DNA of 64,000 nt from Actinomycetes bacterium (GTDB lineage: Bacteria > Actinomycetota > Acidimicrobiia > Acidimicrobiales > Poriferisodalaceae), in the NCBI GenBank assembly GCA_024228575.1, contig JAAETH010000426.1:1-64000 (forward strand). The letters are read 5' to 3'. Within the stretch, counting starts at the first letter, position 1. Every line of letters begins with the position of its first letter. The translations under genes were made by a program, and so were the position numbers. Positions 51,985 through 61,876 of the stretch are shown piece by piece. Under the pieces are notes generated by a model that did no database searches, had not been told where the DNA came from, and was given only the letters and a program-made list of their open reading frames with translations.

Positions 51985-52671
51985 TCAGCCGTCGACGACA
52001 GTTCTGGCCACATCGGGCACGTTTGTCACGATTCCGTTCACCCCCAGAGCGACCAGTTCCCGCATACGAGCGGAGTCGTCGACGGTCCAGACGTTCACCA
52101 TGATGTCGAGCCGTCGGGCGTGGGTCATGAAGTTGGCATCGACCTGGGTGTCGTGTGGGTGGATGGCGCCATGCCCCTTGCGGGCGCACAACTCGAGTAG
52201 TTCGCCCGGCTCACCGCCGAAGACCAGCAGCGCGGTTGGGATCGAGGGATTCAGTTCGCGCACCAGGTCGACGGTGTCGAGATCAAACGACGAGACGAGC
52301 ACATTGTCTTGTTGACCTCGTTGCACGACCAGGTCGACCACCTGGGCCGCAAGACGCCTATCCGGATCGTGATCGGGTTCGGTCTCGCTGTTCTTGATCT
52401 CGATGTTCACCAATAGCTTGCCGCAGGCGTCGAGAGCGGCTGCCAGGCCCGGAACATGGTCGGGCAGGTCGGCTGTCGAGGTGTCGGCGATCAACCTGCC
52501 ATCAGACAGGTGGGCGTCGTGGTGAACGATCATCTGGCCGTCGGCCGAACGTCTCACATCAAGCTCGACGGCGTCTGAGCCAAGGGCCACAGCGAGCTCG
52601 AACGCAAGGATCGTGTTTTCGCGTTCGGCATTCGATGCACCGCGATGAGCGACAACAAGGAGATCGGGCAT
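51985..52671 (-). CDS. Glycerophosphodiester phosphodiesterase
   Basis: 228-residue TIM-barrel GDPD: VAHRGASNAERENTILAF with catalytic His-Arg and Glu, and VELDVRRSADGQMIVHHDAHL with metal-binding Glu/Asp and the second His. Cleaves glycerophosphodiesters to glycerol-3-phosphate. No signal peptide, so cytoplasmic. Convergent with the lipid kinase (15 bp apart). Confidence 0.92.
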   Translation of the reverse strand: MPDLLVVAHRGASNAERENTILAFELAVALGSDAVELDVRRSADGQMIVHHDAHLSDGRLIADTSTADLPDHVPGLAAALDACGKLLVNIEIKNSETEPDHDPDRRLAAQVVDLVVQRGQQDNVLVSSFDLDTVDLVRELNPSIPTALLVFGGEPGELLELCARKGHGAIHPHDTQVDANFMTHARRLDIMVNVWTVDDSARMRELVALGVNGIVTNVPDVARTVVDG

Positions 52672-52855
52672 TTCACCATCATGGCGCGGATCACCAAATT
52701 TGTTCCATATTCGAAATATCGCGTTGAAACCCTTGTCGAGGTATTCCCTGAATGGCTAATCTGCACACTGCGTGCAGGAACTTTGTTGATCGGATCTACT
52801 GTCCGGCGGCTCCTCACCACGGGGCACTGCCTTGGCGGTGCGAGGGAGGCAACAC
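52672..52855 (+). promoter_or_regulatory. whiB upstream region with inverted repeat
   Basis: 184 bp. It contains a perfect inverted repeat CTGCAC-ACTGC-GTGCAG (52761-52777) about 80 bp before the ATG. A weak TTGTCG-N17-CTAATC pair lies at the left of the repeat. No TGTGA-N6-TCACA Crp site like that of mycobacterial whiB1 is seen. Confidence 0.4.
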
Positions 52856-53137
52856 ATGGCGCTCAAGGCGAGCATGCTGCTCGACAGCAAGCTCTGGTGG
52901 GACCAGGCGGAATGCCGCAACACCGACCCGGGCCTGTTCTTTCCCGTTGGCACTACCGGCATCGCTATCGACCAGATCGCGACCGCCAAAGAGGTATGTG
53001 GCGGCTGCAATGCCAGAGAACTCTGCCTCGAGTTTGCCTTGAGAACGAACCAGGACGCGGGAGTCTGGGGCGGCACCTCAGAAGAAGAGCGTCGCGAGAT
53101 TCGCAGAGCGCGCCGCCGCGCAGTCCAAGCGAGCTGA
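52856..53137 (+). CDS. whiB1: WhiB-family Fe-S transcriptional regulator (WhiB1-like)
   Basis: 93 residues; ATG with GGGAGG 6 nt upstream. Four cluster cysteines: Cys20 (QAECRNTDPGLFFP), Cys48/51 (CGGC) and Cys57 (ELCLEF). The GVWGG turn (69-73) and basic tail EERREIRRARRRAVQ complete the family. A [4Fe-4S] NO-sensitive regulator that partners with sigma-A. Near pdtaS, as whiB1 is in Mycobacterium, which supports the WhiB1 assignment. Confidence 0.92.
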   Translation: MALKASMLLDSKLWWDQAECRNTDPGLFFPVGTTGIAIDQIATAKEVCGGCNARELCLEFALRTNQDAGVWGGTSEEERREIRRARRRAVQAS

Positions 53138-53165
53138 CACCAACCTCGTCGGTCAGTCTCCAAAC

Positions 53166-54191
<1,026 letters not shown>

Positions 54192-54215
54192 CGCCGATCC
54201 CCAACCCGTGGGTTC

Positions 54216-55691
54216 CTACTCGCGGCGGTAGGGCGGAACCGTGAGCATGACCAGAGCGCCGCCGTCGGGCTTGTTGGCCATCTCCAGATCGCCGCCGAGT
54301 TCGCTGGTGACGAGAGTCTTCACGATCGATGTGCCCAGACCGCTCGAACGATCCGGATCGAAGTCCGGAGGAAGCCCGACCCCGTCGTCGTGAACCCGGA
54401 TCGAGAGGCCGGCCCTGACCGAGCCGTACAGCTCGACAACGACCGTTCCGACTACGCCCTCGACTGCCTCGCGGCCAGCTGGGAAGGCATGATCGACGAC
54501 GTTCTGGAGCAACTCGTTGATCACTACCGCGAGCGGGGTCGCCACCTCGGCGGGCGCCAGGCCGACGTCGCCCGCAACGGTGATCACGATCTGTCGATCA
54601 ACGTCGATGAGACTCGACTCGATGGTTCGACTCAACTGTCTGACGATTTCGAGCAGCGAGATGTCCTCGCCGGTCTCGTGAGCCAGTGTTTCGTGGACGA
54701 GCGAGATGGCGGCGATACGCCGAACAGATTCCTCGATGGCGAGCTTCGCTTCATCGCTCTCGAGTCGCCGCCCTTGAATCCGCAGCAACGATGAGATGGT
54801 CTGGAGATTGTTCTTCACCCGGTGATGAATCTCACGAATGGTCGCGTCCTTGGACATCAGCAGCCGATCTCGGCGCCTCAACTCGGTGACGTCGTGCATC
54901 ATGACCAGCGCACCGCGCTCGTTTCGCCCACCGGTGAGAGGAACGGCTACGAGCTGGATGAACACACCCCCGCGATCGAGTTCGGTCGCCATCGGAGACG
55001 TCAGGCTGATCGCATCCCTGACGGTTCTCTGATCGAGGCCCAGATCGCTGAGGCGCCGCCCTTCGACCACCCCGGCGAACCCGAGCCGATGCAGCGTCGA
55101 CACGGCGTTCGGTGAAGCGAACACGATTCGTGCCTGCTCGTCGACCACGAGGGCACCGTCGCCGATTCGAGGAAGATCCTCCGGGTCGACCCCGCTGTCG
55201 ATGAACGGGAAGTCGCCCATCTCGATCATCTTCGCGAACCGCTCGTAGATGTCGAGGTAGCTGCGTTCGAGCTGCCCGAGCAGTCGAACGCGTTCGAAGT
55301 CAGGCCGTAGTTCGCGAGACAAGACACCGATGACGTTGCCCTCGAAACGAATCGGGATGCAGTGCACCCGGGCCCTTGGCCCGTTTCCCGATGCAAGTGT
55401 CACCTCACCATCGACGATCTCGCCGAGGCGAAACGCTCTCGCAACCAGGGGCCTCTCGACTTCGGTGAAGACACGTCCCACCTCGTCATCGCGGTAGAGG
55501 GTCTGTGCTGTCGACGGGCGAATCTGCCCGACGACAACAAATCGGTTGTCGCGCACGGGGGCGAACAACAACAGGTCGGCGAAAGAGACATCGGCGAGTA
55601 GGCCCCACCACGCCACGACGCGCTCGAGGTGGCCGAGCTCGTGTGTCGTGACGTTCGCGCCCAGACGCGCCATACCCGTCATGCGAGTCAT
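54216..55691 (-). CDS. pdtaS: PdtaS-like sensor histidine kinase
   Basis: 491 residues; ATG at 55691 (AGGGG about 9 nt upstream). Domains: N-terminal H_kinase_N/GAF-like region (WWGLLADVSFADLLLFAPVR), a PAS domain (GALVVDEQARIVFASPNAVS), HisKA_2 with the phosphoryl His in IREIHHRVKNNLQTISSLLR, and HATPase (NELLQNVVDHAF; GLGTSIVKTLVTSELGGDL). It is soluble, like mycobacterial PdtaS, which phosphorylates the antiterminator PdtaR. No response regulator is adjacent. Confidence 0.92.
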   Translation of the reverse strand: MTRMTGMARLGANVTTHELGHLERVVAWWGLLADVSFADLLLFAPVRDNRFVVVGQIRPSTAQTLYRDDEVGRVFTEVERPLVARAFRLGEIVDGEVTLASGNGPRARVHCIPIRFEGNVIGVLSRELRPDFERVRLLGQLERSYLDIYERFAKMIEMGDFPFIDSGVDPEDLPRIGDGALVVDEQARIVFASPNAVSTLHRLGFAGVVEGRRLSDLGLDQRTVRDAISLTSPMATELDRGGVFIQLVAVPLTGGRNERGALVMMHDVTELRRRDRLLMSKDATIREIHHRVKNNLQTISSLLRIQGRRLESDEAKLAIEESVRRIAAISLVHETLAHETGEDISLLEIVRQLSRTIESSLIDVDRQIVITVAGDVGLAPAEVATPLAVVINELLQNVVDHAFPAGREAVEGVVGTVVVELYGSVRAGLSIRVHDDGVGLPPDFDPDRSSGLGTSIVKTLVTSELGGDLEMANKPDGGALVMLTVPPYRRE

Positions 55692-55726
55692 GGCCAAGAA
55701 CCCCTACAACTACCGGACAGAGGCCG

Positions 55727-55957
55727 TCAGCTACCGGCGAAACCGATGCGACCGCGGGCCTGCGCTCCGATTTCGACATAGGCGATCTTGTCGCCGGGCA
55801 CAGCGATCTGGCGATCCTGTTTGTCGGTGATCCACAGGATCGATCCGCCGGTCATGGCCGACTCGACGTCGGCTTTGACCGCGTCGGCGTCGGTGTCGTC
55901 GGCCACCTCGAAGTTGAGCTCGCGGGGCGAATGGATGACGCCAATGCGTACGTCCAC
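55727..55957 (-). CDS. DUF3107 family protein
   Basis: 76 residues from a GTG at 55957 preceded by CAGGAGA. VDVRIGVIHSPRELNFEVAD and ILWITDKQDRQIAVPGDKIA then YVEIGAQARGRIGF match DUF3107, a small conserved actinobacterial protein near tRNA/ATPase genes. Function unknown; cytoplasmic. Confidence 0.9.
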   Translation of the reverse strand: MDVRIGVIHSPRELNFEVADDTDADAVKADVESAMTGGSILWITDKQDRQIAVPGDKIAYVEIGAQARGRIGFAGS

Positions 55958-56084
55958 GAAGGTCTCCTGTTTCTCGTGAGAGTCCGCCGCCCATGGTAGG
56001 CGGCTATGGCCACGTTCGGTTGCTGGGACCCCACCGAAACATCCGGTGAGGACAAGCAACCTCTTCAGCACTACCGTCGACGGC

Positions 56085-57524
56085 ATGACCCCAGAAGTTG
56101 CGTACTCGTCGGCAATCGAACAGGCGGCGGCGGTGGCTGCTCGGGAAGTGAGCAGTCGAGAGCTGGTACTTGCCGCCGCCTCTCGGATCGCCGAGATGGA
56201 CACCGATGTCAATTCGGTTGTCCGCGTCGACATCGATGCAGCACTCGCAGCCGCCGCAGAGGCCGACTCTGCGGTGGCGGCAGGTCAAGATCTCGGTCCA
56301 CTTCACGGCGTTCCGCTCACCATCAAGGACTCGTTCCAGACCAAGGGCCTCATCACCACATCAGGGGCACCAGAACTCGCCGACTTCGTGCCAGAGGTCG
56401 ACGCCGACCCGGTGGCCAGGTACAGGTCGGCTGGAGCCGTCGTTCTCGGGAAGACAAATCTGCCCATCTGGGCCGGCGATGTTCAGAGCTTCAACGATGT
56501 CTACGGTACGACGTCGAACCCCTACGACCTGCGGCGGTCTCCAGGTGGATCGTCCGGTGGGTCAGCCGCAGCGTTGGCCGCCGGGCTCACGCCACTCGAG
56601 ATCGGATCCGACATCGGCGGCTCGATCCGCAACCCCGCGGGAATGACCGGGGTGGTCGGCCACAAGCCGTCGTACGGGCTCTGCAGTGCCAGAGGCCAGA
56701 TACCGGGAATGCCTGGGACCCTGACCCAGGCCGACATCGCTGTCGTTGGCCCGATGGCTCGCACCGTCGACGACGTCGAACTCGGGCTCGACCTGTTGAC
56801 CGGTCCCGACGACTGGCACGCGACCGCTTGGTCGGCCGAACTTCCGCCGGCCCGCACGACCGATCCGAAGAAGCTGAGAGTCGGCGCCTGGCTCGACGAT
56901 CCGGGTTGTCCGGTATCGGCCGAGGTGGTTGCCCTGCTCGAGACTGCCGTTCGCTCCCTGGACGAATTGGGAGCCGCCGTGGATGTGGACACGCGACCCA
57001 CCCTGACGTTCGAGAAGTCCGTCAGGACTTTCGACGAGCTCATCGGAGCAGCATTGTCCGGAGGGTGGAGCCTCAGCGAACTCGAGGAGATGGCCCAGCG
57101 TGACCACACTCAGGGAGGACTCGGAGTTGCTCACGCCGCCCAGCGACACCGCTCGTGGCTCGCGTCGAACGAGCGTCGGCTGCAACTGAGGAAGCGGTGG
57201 CGCGAGTTCTTCACCGAACACGATGTGATGATCATGCCGGTGTCGCCCCGACCGGCGATCGAACACGACCACTCGATGCCCTTGACCAAACGCACCATCG
57301 ACGTCGATGGTGAGGCGAGGCCATACACCGATCTGATGGCGTGGATGGGCCTGACCGGTGTCGTCTATTTGCCGGCGACCGTCGTGCCGGTGGGGCTCAC
57401 CGCCGATGGGTTGCCGGTGGGCGCCCAGATCGTCGGGCCCTTCCTCGAGGATCGGACCCCCATTGCAGTAGCCCGCATGCTCGAGCAAACACTCGGCGGG
57501 TTCAGACGCCCACAGGGTTTCTGA
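56085..57524 (+). CDS. Amidase signature family hydrolase
   Basis: 479 residues from the ATG at 56085. Ser-cisSer-Lys triad visible: Lys81 (TIKDSF), cis-Ser156 (GGSSGGSAA) and nucleophile Ser180 (GSDIGGSIRNPA). This is an amidase rather than GatA: it lacks gatC/B neighbours. Substrate amide unknown. It starts 127 bp after the divergent DUF3107 gene. Confidence 0.9.
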   Translation: MTPEVAYSSAIEQAAAVAAREVSSRELVLAAASRIAEMDTDVNSVVRVDIDAALAAAAEADSAVAAGQDLGPLHGVPLTIKDSFQTKGLITTSGAPELADFVPEVDADPVARYRSAGAVVLGKTNLPIWAGDVQSFNDVYGTTSNPYDLRRSPGGSSGGSAAALAAGLTPLEIGSDIGGSIRNPAGMTGVVGHKPSYGLCSARGQIPGMPGTLTQADIAVVGPMARTVDDVELGLDLLTGPDDWHATAWSAELPPARTTDPKKLRVGAWLDDPGCPVSAEVVALLETAVRSLDELGAAVDVDTRPTLTFEKSVRTFDELIGAALSGGWSLSELEEMAQRDHTQGGLGVAHAAQRHRSWLASNERRLQLRKRWREFFTEHDVMIMPVSPRPAIEHDHSMPLTKRTIDVDGEARPYTDLMAWMGLTGVVYLPATVVPVGLTADGLPVGAQIVGPFLEDRTPIAVARMLEQTLGGFRRPQGF

Positions 57525-57530
57525 ACAAGC

Positions 57531-58670
57531 TCAGATCAGCTTGAGTTCAGGGTGGTATCTACGTGTGGACTGAAGTTCCTCGTCGATGACCCTGGCCATC
57601 TCGACAAAGGTCATCGCTGCCTCACTGTCGGGATCAACAACCGTGACCGGCGCACCCGTGTCGCCGCCCTCGCGCAGCTCGGTGACGAGCGGGATACGTC
57701 CGACCAGAGGAACGTCGAGCCGTTCGGCCAAGTCCTGGCCACCACCGGCACCGAAGATCTCGTAGCGCTTGCCGTCGTCGCCCGTGAACCAACTCATGTT
57801 TTCGATGACACCGCGCACCAACAGGTTCACCTTCTCGGCCATGAATGCCGCCCGCTGAGCAACCTTTTGGGCCGCCGGTTGCGGGGTCGTGACAACGAGC
57901 ACCTCGGCCCGAGGAAGGAACTTCGAGATCGACAACGAGATGTCGCCCGTCCCAGGCGGAAGATCGATGAGCAGATAGTCGGGTTCATCCCAGAACACAT
58001 CTGTCAGGAACTGCTCGAGAGCCTTGTGGAGCATGGGTCCCCGCCAGATGACCGGCTGATCCTCGTTGGCGAAGAACCCCATCGAGATACACCTCACACC
58101 GTTGGCCTCTGCGGGCACCAACATCTGATCGATGGCGACCGGTGGATGCTCGACACCCAACATTCGCGGGATCGAGAACCCCCAGACATCTGCATCGATG
58201 ACCGCTGTGCGCTTTCCGGCGGCGGCCAGGGCGACGGCGAGATTTGTTGTCACCGACGACTTGCCCACACCACCCTTGCCCGAAGCGATGAGCAGGATCC
58301 GGGTCTTCGAACCGGGGTCGGAGAAGGGAATCTCGCGCCCCTCGGCGTGGCCGTGACCCACATGTGATCCCGCAGTCGCCGCAGGATCGCCGATGAGTTG
58401 GATCCGAAGTGCCCGCTGCTCGTCTTCGGAAAACACGGAGAACTCGACGTCGACACCCGCCAGGCCAATGGACTGACCTGCCGAGTTCAGCAATGCTGCG
58501 AGCTCGGAGCGGTTCGGGTAGTCCTCGGCCGGGACAGCGACGAGGCAGTGGCCACGATCGCCGGCGACGGTGCCAGACCTGAACATTGCGAGTCGACCTA
58601 TTTCGCGGCCGAGCATTGGATCGGTCACCGCTACTAGAGCGTCGATCAGATCCGATTCGCTGACGGGCAT
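57531..58670 (-). CDS. mrp: Mrp/NBP35-type Fe-S cluster carrier ATPase
   Basis: 379 residues; ATG 58670 with AGGAGA 4 nt before. An N-terminal MIP18/DUF59-like domain (ESDLIDALVAVTDPMLGREI) precedes a deviant Walker A GKGGVGKSS (131-139), then DADVWGFSIPRMLG and DLPPGTGDISLSIS. The protein delivers [4Fe-4S] clusters to apoproteins. Divergent 73 bp away from a SufR-like regulator, suggesting linked control. Confidence 0.93.
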   Translation of the reverse strand: MPVSESDLIDALVAVTDPMLGREIGRLAMFRSGTVAGDRGHCLVAVPAEDYPNRSELAALLNSAGQSIGLAGVDVEFSVFSEDEQRALRIQLIGDPAATAGSHVGHGHAEGREIPFSDPGSKTRILLIASGKGGVGKSSVTTNLAVALAAAGKRTAVIDADVWGFSIPRMLGVEHPPVAIDQMLVPAEANGVRCISMGFFANEDQPVIWRGPMLHKALEQFLTDVFWDEPDYLLIDLPPGTGDISLSISKFLPRAEVLVVTTPQPAAQKVAQRAAFMAEKVNLLVRGVIENMSWFTGDDGKRYEIFGAGGGQDLAERLDVPLVGRIPLVTELREGGDTGAPVTVVDPDSEAAMTFVEMARVIDEELQSTRRYHPELKLI

Positions 58671-58743
58671 CGGTTCTCCTGAGACGTGTCGTGGGTCGAG
58701 CTGGGCGCTCGGGCCCAATAGGCCCGTAGAATCTACTTCCGTG

Positions 58744-59493
58744 ATGCCAAGTCCCAACCCTGCCTCACCGCTCGCGGCCGGATCTTCGAGCGACTCACCC
58801 CTGACCCCCGAAGAATTCAACGCCGCCGTCACGTCCATCACGTCTGCGTTCGGCGACCCGACAAGACGCGACATCTACCTGAGGGTTCGCGAGTCCGAGG
58901 CCGGCATGACCGCGGGCGAGGTCGCCGGCGCGGTCGACCTCCACGCCAACGTCGCTCGACATCACCTCGAGAAACTCGTCTCGGCCGGGCACCTCACCGT
59001 CGAGACAGCCCCCTCGTCCGGGAGCGCAGGACGCCCGTCGAAGCAATACACCGCAGCCCAGACCGGAATCCGCCTCGCCTTCCCGGTGCGGCGCGATGAC
59101 CTCTTGGGGACATTGCTCGGTCGGGCCTTGACCCGCCTCCCTCGCGACGAGGCCGAAGAAATCGCCGAAGAGGTCGGCATCGAGTACGGCACAGCACTCG
59201 CCCATTCGGTCGAGCCGGGCGACCCTCACGGCTCGCTCCAGGCGGCGGTCGCGACCGTTGCCGACGCTCTCACCTCCCACGGATTCATGGCTCGCTCCGA
59301 AGGAGCCGCAGGCGAGCTGAGGATTGTCTCCGAGCACTGCCCGTTCGGGCACGCCGCCGTAGAACATCCCGTATTGTGTGCAATCGACCGAGGCTTGGTA
59401 CGGGGCATGCTCGCCGGTCTTCACGGCGAGCACAGCCCAGAGATCGCCGGGTCGGTGCCGATGGGTGACACCGTGTGCACCACAACCGTCTAG
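58744..59493 (+). CDS. SufR-like helix-turn-helix regulator with C-terminal cysteines
   Basis: 249 residues (ATG 58744; a GTG at 58741 is also present). The N-terminal winged HTH (SAFGDPTRRDIYLRV; LHANVARHHLEKLVSAGHLT) is ArsR/SufR-like. A GRPSKQYTAAQTG wing follows. The C-terminus has Cys199 (HCPFGHA), Cys212 (VLCAIDRG) and Cys245 (TVCTTTV), a spacing that resembles Fe-S-binding SufR repressors. It may sense Fe-S status and control mrp; that is inference. Confidence 0.85.
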   Translation: MPSPNPASPLAAGSSSDSPLTPEEFNAAVTSITSAFGDPTRRDIYLRVRESEAGMTAGEVAGAVDLHANVARHHLEKLVSAGHLTVETAPSSGSAGRPSKQYTAAQTGIRLAFPVRRDDLLGTLLGRALTRLPRDEAEEIAEEVGIEYGTALAHSVEPGDPHGSLQAAVATVADALTSHGFMARSEGAAGELRIVSEHCPFGHAAVEHPVLCAIDRGLVRGMLAGLHGEHSPEIAGSVPMGDTVCTTTV

Positions 59494-59526
59494 CAACCAC
59501 TTGACCCGAGGGACGATCATCAAACG

Positions 59527-59988
59527 ATGCTGGTTCACCTGATCCGCCACGCCAACGCCGAATCACGCAAGTCCTGGACAGAGCCCGACTCCGCTCGTCC
59601 ACTTTCGCCCAAAGGGATTTCCCAGGCCGAGGTCATCGCAAGGTTCGATGTTGGCGACGCAACCATCCACACCAGTCCAGCGGTCAGATGTCACTCGACG
59701 ATCGAGCCGATGGCGACCCGCCTCGGCGTCAAGGTTCACATCGACTCACGACTTGCCGAAGGAGCCGATCCTCAGGCGGTGGTCACATGGATCTGCGAGG
59801 GTGAACACGAAACCGATCTGGTCCTGTGCGCCCATGGAGACGTCCTGCCCCAGGTTCTGCGACTCATGGCCTTGCGGGGCATGACCCTCGACGGTCCGGG
59901 AACCGTCGGCAAGGGATCGATCTGGACCTGCAAGGTCGAAGGTGGACACCCGGCCCACGCCTCGTATCGTCCTCCCCCCGCCGTTTGA
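59527..59988 (+). CDS. SixA-like histidine phosphatase
   Basis: 153 residues. Catalytic RHA (7-9) in LIRHANAESRKSW and second His in VLCAHGDVLPQVLRLM; the short length fits SixA/PGAM-like phosphohistidine phosphatases. Substrate unknown; 33 nt after the SufR-like gene and on the same strand. Confidence 0.86.
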   Translation: MLVHLIRHANAESRKSWTEPDSARPLSPKGISQAEVIARFDVGDATIHTSPAVRCHSTIEPMATRLGVKVHIDSRLAEGADPQAVVTWICEGEHETDLVLCAHGDVLPQVLRLMALRGMTLDGPGTVGKGSIWTCKVEGGHPAHASYRPPPAV

Positions 59989-60015
59989 GTGACCCTCGGA
60001 AGAGGTTCGAACAGG

Positions 60016-60849
60016 TCAGGAATCGAGCAGTGCCACCAAATCGGTGATCAGGCCTTCCACGACCGACTTCATGGCCTCTGGCGGGTTCCGATCCAGGACA
60101 CCCTCGTAATAGGAGATGGCCGCTTCGGGGTCGTCCTCGATATCTACCGCCGCCGAAGCTCGCAACATGTGGGCCTCGAACGTCAGGGGGTCCTGGGCGA
60201 TGGCGCGGTCGAGCAGCTCTATCCCCTGCTGTTGGATCTGCGGCTCGTCGGGGATGCTGACGAACAGCCGACCCTTCTGCACCAGCGCATCGAAATGGTC
60301 TGGTTCGCCGGTGAGAGCCTGTTCGTACAGCTGGAGTGCGCCGACGGCGTCGCCCGCCTGGAAGAGCACACGACCCTTCAACACCAGTGCGTCGGGATCA
60401 TCGGGTGACAGGGCGAGAGCCTCATCGACGCTTTCGACAGCCTCGGCGATGAGGCCCTGCGAGAGTTCGTTCTCCGCTTGGACGAGATAGTCGCGTGAAC
60501 TGAGCGCAATGTCGCCCGTTGCCCCACCCGACCCCCTGACCCCGGCGAAGGAGGCCACGACAAGTCCGAGACCCGCGGCGGCTGCAACGACAACGCCGAT
60601 GATGACAACGGTCCTGGTATTGAGTCGCGACGTCGAGTTGTGACGCGGTGTGGGATCGACGTCGTCGAGGCGACGCAGGACGCGGGCGGTACGCCGGGTC
60701 AGATCGTCGCTGAGGGTGGCATGGTCGACCTCGTCGATCAGGCCGCGTGCAAGTTCCTCATCGAGCCTGTCGAGAGCCACCAGCAGCTCGTCGCGCTGGG
60801 CGATCAACCTCTGCCGTCGTTTGACGAGCAAGCCTCCTCCATCGCTCAT
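60016..60849 (-). CDS. ccmI: Membrane-anchored TPR protein, CcmI-like
   Basis: 277 residues: a cytoplasmic coiled-coil-like N-terminus (RQRLIAQRDELLVALDRLDE, as in CcmI), a transmembrane helix (about 80-102) and extracytoplasmic TPR repeats (SVDEALALSPDDPDALVLKG; LYEQALTGEPDHFDALVQKG). In System I, CcmI chaperones apocytochrome c to CcmF/H. The ATG overlaps the ccmH stop by ATGA. Confidence 0.82.
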   Translation of the reverse strand: MSDGGGLLVKRRQRLIAQRDELLVALDRLDEELARGLIDEVDHATLSDDLTRRTARVLRRLDDVDPTPRHNSTSRLNTRTVVIIGVVVAAAAGLGLVVASFAGVRGSGGATGDIALSSRDYLVQAENELSQGLIAEAVESVDEALALSPDDPDALVLKGRVLFQAGDAVGALQLYEQALTGEPDHFDALVQKGRLFVSIPDEPQIQQQGIELLDRAIAQDPLTFEAHMLRASAAVDIEDDPEAAISYYEGVLDRNPPEAMKSVVEGLITDLVALLDS

Positions 60850-61313
60850 CGCGATGCCCTCGCCTCCGCAACAAGAACACGGTCAGCCTCCGTCGCCCGC
60901 CGATCTGCCACCGACGACCAACGGCGGAACGCAAGCACCAGCGCTGCCGCGCCGACCGCGAGCGCAACGATGGGCAGCACCCACACCAGCCCACCGAACC
61001 CGTCACCCGGCGGAATCGCCGACAGGGCCTGACCGGGGAAGGTGTTCTCGACCACTTCTCTGACCTGGGCATCGGTATCGCCCGCTGCGACCCGCTCGTC
61101 TATCAGAGCCCTGATCGAGGCTGCCGCAGGGACGTTCGACTCGACCACTGTCTGGCCGTCGCACACCGGGCAGAGCGTCGTCTCCTTGAGCGCCTGGGCT
61201 CGCTCGGACAACGTCGGCGGACTCGAGTCGGCCCTGGCGAGTCCGACACCCATGACCACCACAACAGCTAACAAGACGCCCATCCAGGCACGATTTCGGG
61301 CGGTTGGGCTCAC
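60846..61313 (-). CDS. ccmH: Cytochrome c maturation protein CcmH
   Basis: 155 residues from a GTG overlapping the ccmG stop by GTGA. Signal/anchor helix (about 10-28), then the thiol motif LCPVC (Cys48/51) in ALKETTLCPVCDGQTVVESN, the CcmH LRCxxCQ-type site, then a three-helix bundle and a second TM (VLPIVALAVGAAALVLAFR). It reduces apocytochrome c thiols. Confidence 0.92.
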   Translation of the reverse strand: MSPTARNRAWMGVLLAVVVVMGVGLARADSSPPTLSERAQALKETTLCPVCDGQTVVESNVPAAASIRALIDERVAAGDTDAQVREVVENTFPGQALSAIPPGDGFGGLVWVLPIVALAVGAAALVLAFRRWSSVADRRATEADRVLVAEARASR

Positions 61314-61876
61314 GACAGTGCCTGGATTATCTCGTCGGCGGAGTCGGCGGTGAAGTCGGTCGTCCAATGGCCGGCAACCAGACCCGACGGCGACACCAGG
61401 AAGGTTTCGGGAACCTGGGGGACCGAGAACCGTGCAGGGGCCGAATCGGCGTCGATGATGACCGGCCAGTCGCCCCCGCGAAGATCGAAGAAGGCCCGGC
61501 CGTTCTCGGGGGTGTCGCCCATCAGCACCGACACGACCACCGCAGAACCGTCGTCGTGTCGTTCGGAGAAGTCGACCAACTCGGGGTGCTCCACCTCGCA
61601 GGGGACACACCAGCTGGCGAAGAAGTTGACGAGCACCCACCGACCGCGGGCCGCATCGATGTCGAACGATCCACCGTCGAGGGTTGTGCCCTCGAGTTCG
61701 GGAACGGCCCGCCCGAGAAGTCTTGAAACACCCGATCCTGCCTCGTCGTCTCGGGTCGCCAACAAGGCGATGAACCCGACCAACACAAGGCCCACGATGA
61801 CCGTGCCGACCTTTGCCCACAGAGGCGAGCCCGTGGTTTCGGAGTCGTCTGCGCTGCGATCGACTTCGCCGCTCAC
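61310..61876 (-). CDS. ccmG: Thiol-disulfide oxidoreductase CcmG/ResA-like
   Basis: 188 residues; GTG overlaps the ccmF stop (GTGA). One TM anchor (about 22-42) and a thioredoxin fold with WCVPC (Cys90/93) in LVNFFASWCVPCEVEHPEL and the cis-Pro region VPQVPETFLVSPSG. Keeps apocytochrome cysteines reduced for haem attachment. Confidence 0.93.
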   Translation of the reverse strand: MSGEVDRSADDSETTGSPLWAKVGTVIVGLVLVGFIALLATRDDEAGSGVSRLLGRAVPELEGTTLDGGSFDIDAARGRWVLVNFFASWCVPCEVEHPELVDFSERHDDGSAVVVSVLMGDTPENGRAFFDLRGGDWPVIIDADSAPARFSVPQVPETFLVSPSGLVAGHWTTDFTADSADEIIQALS

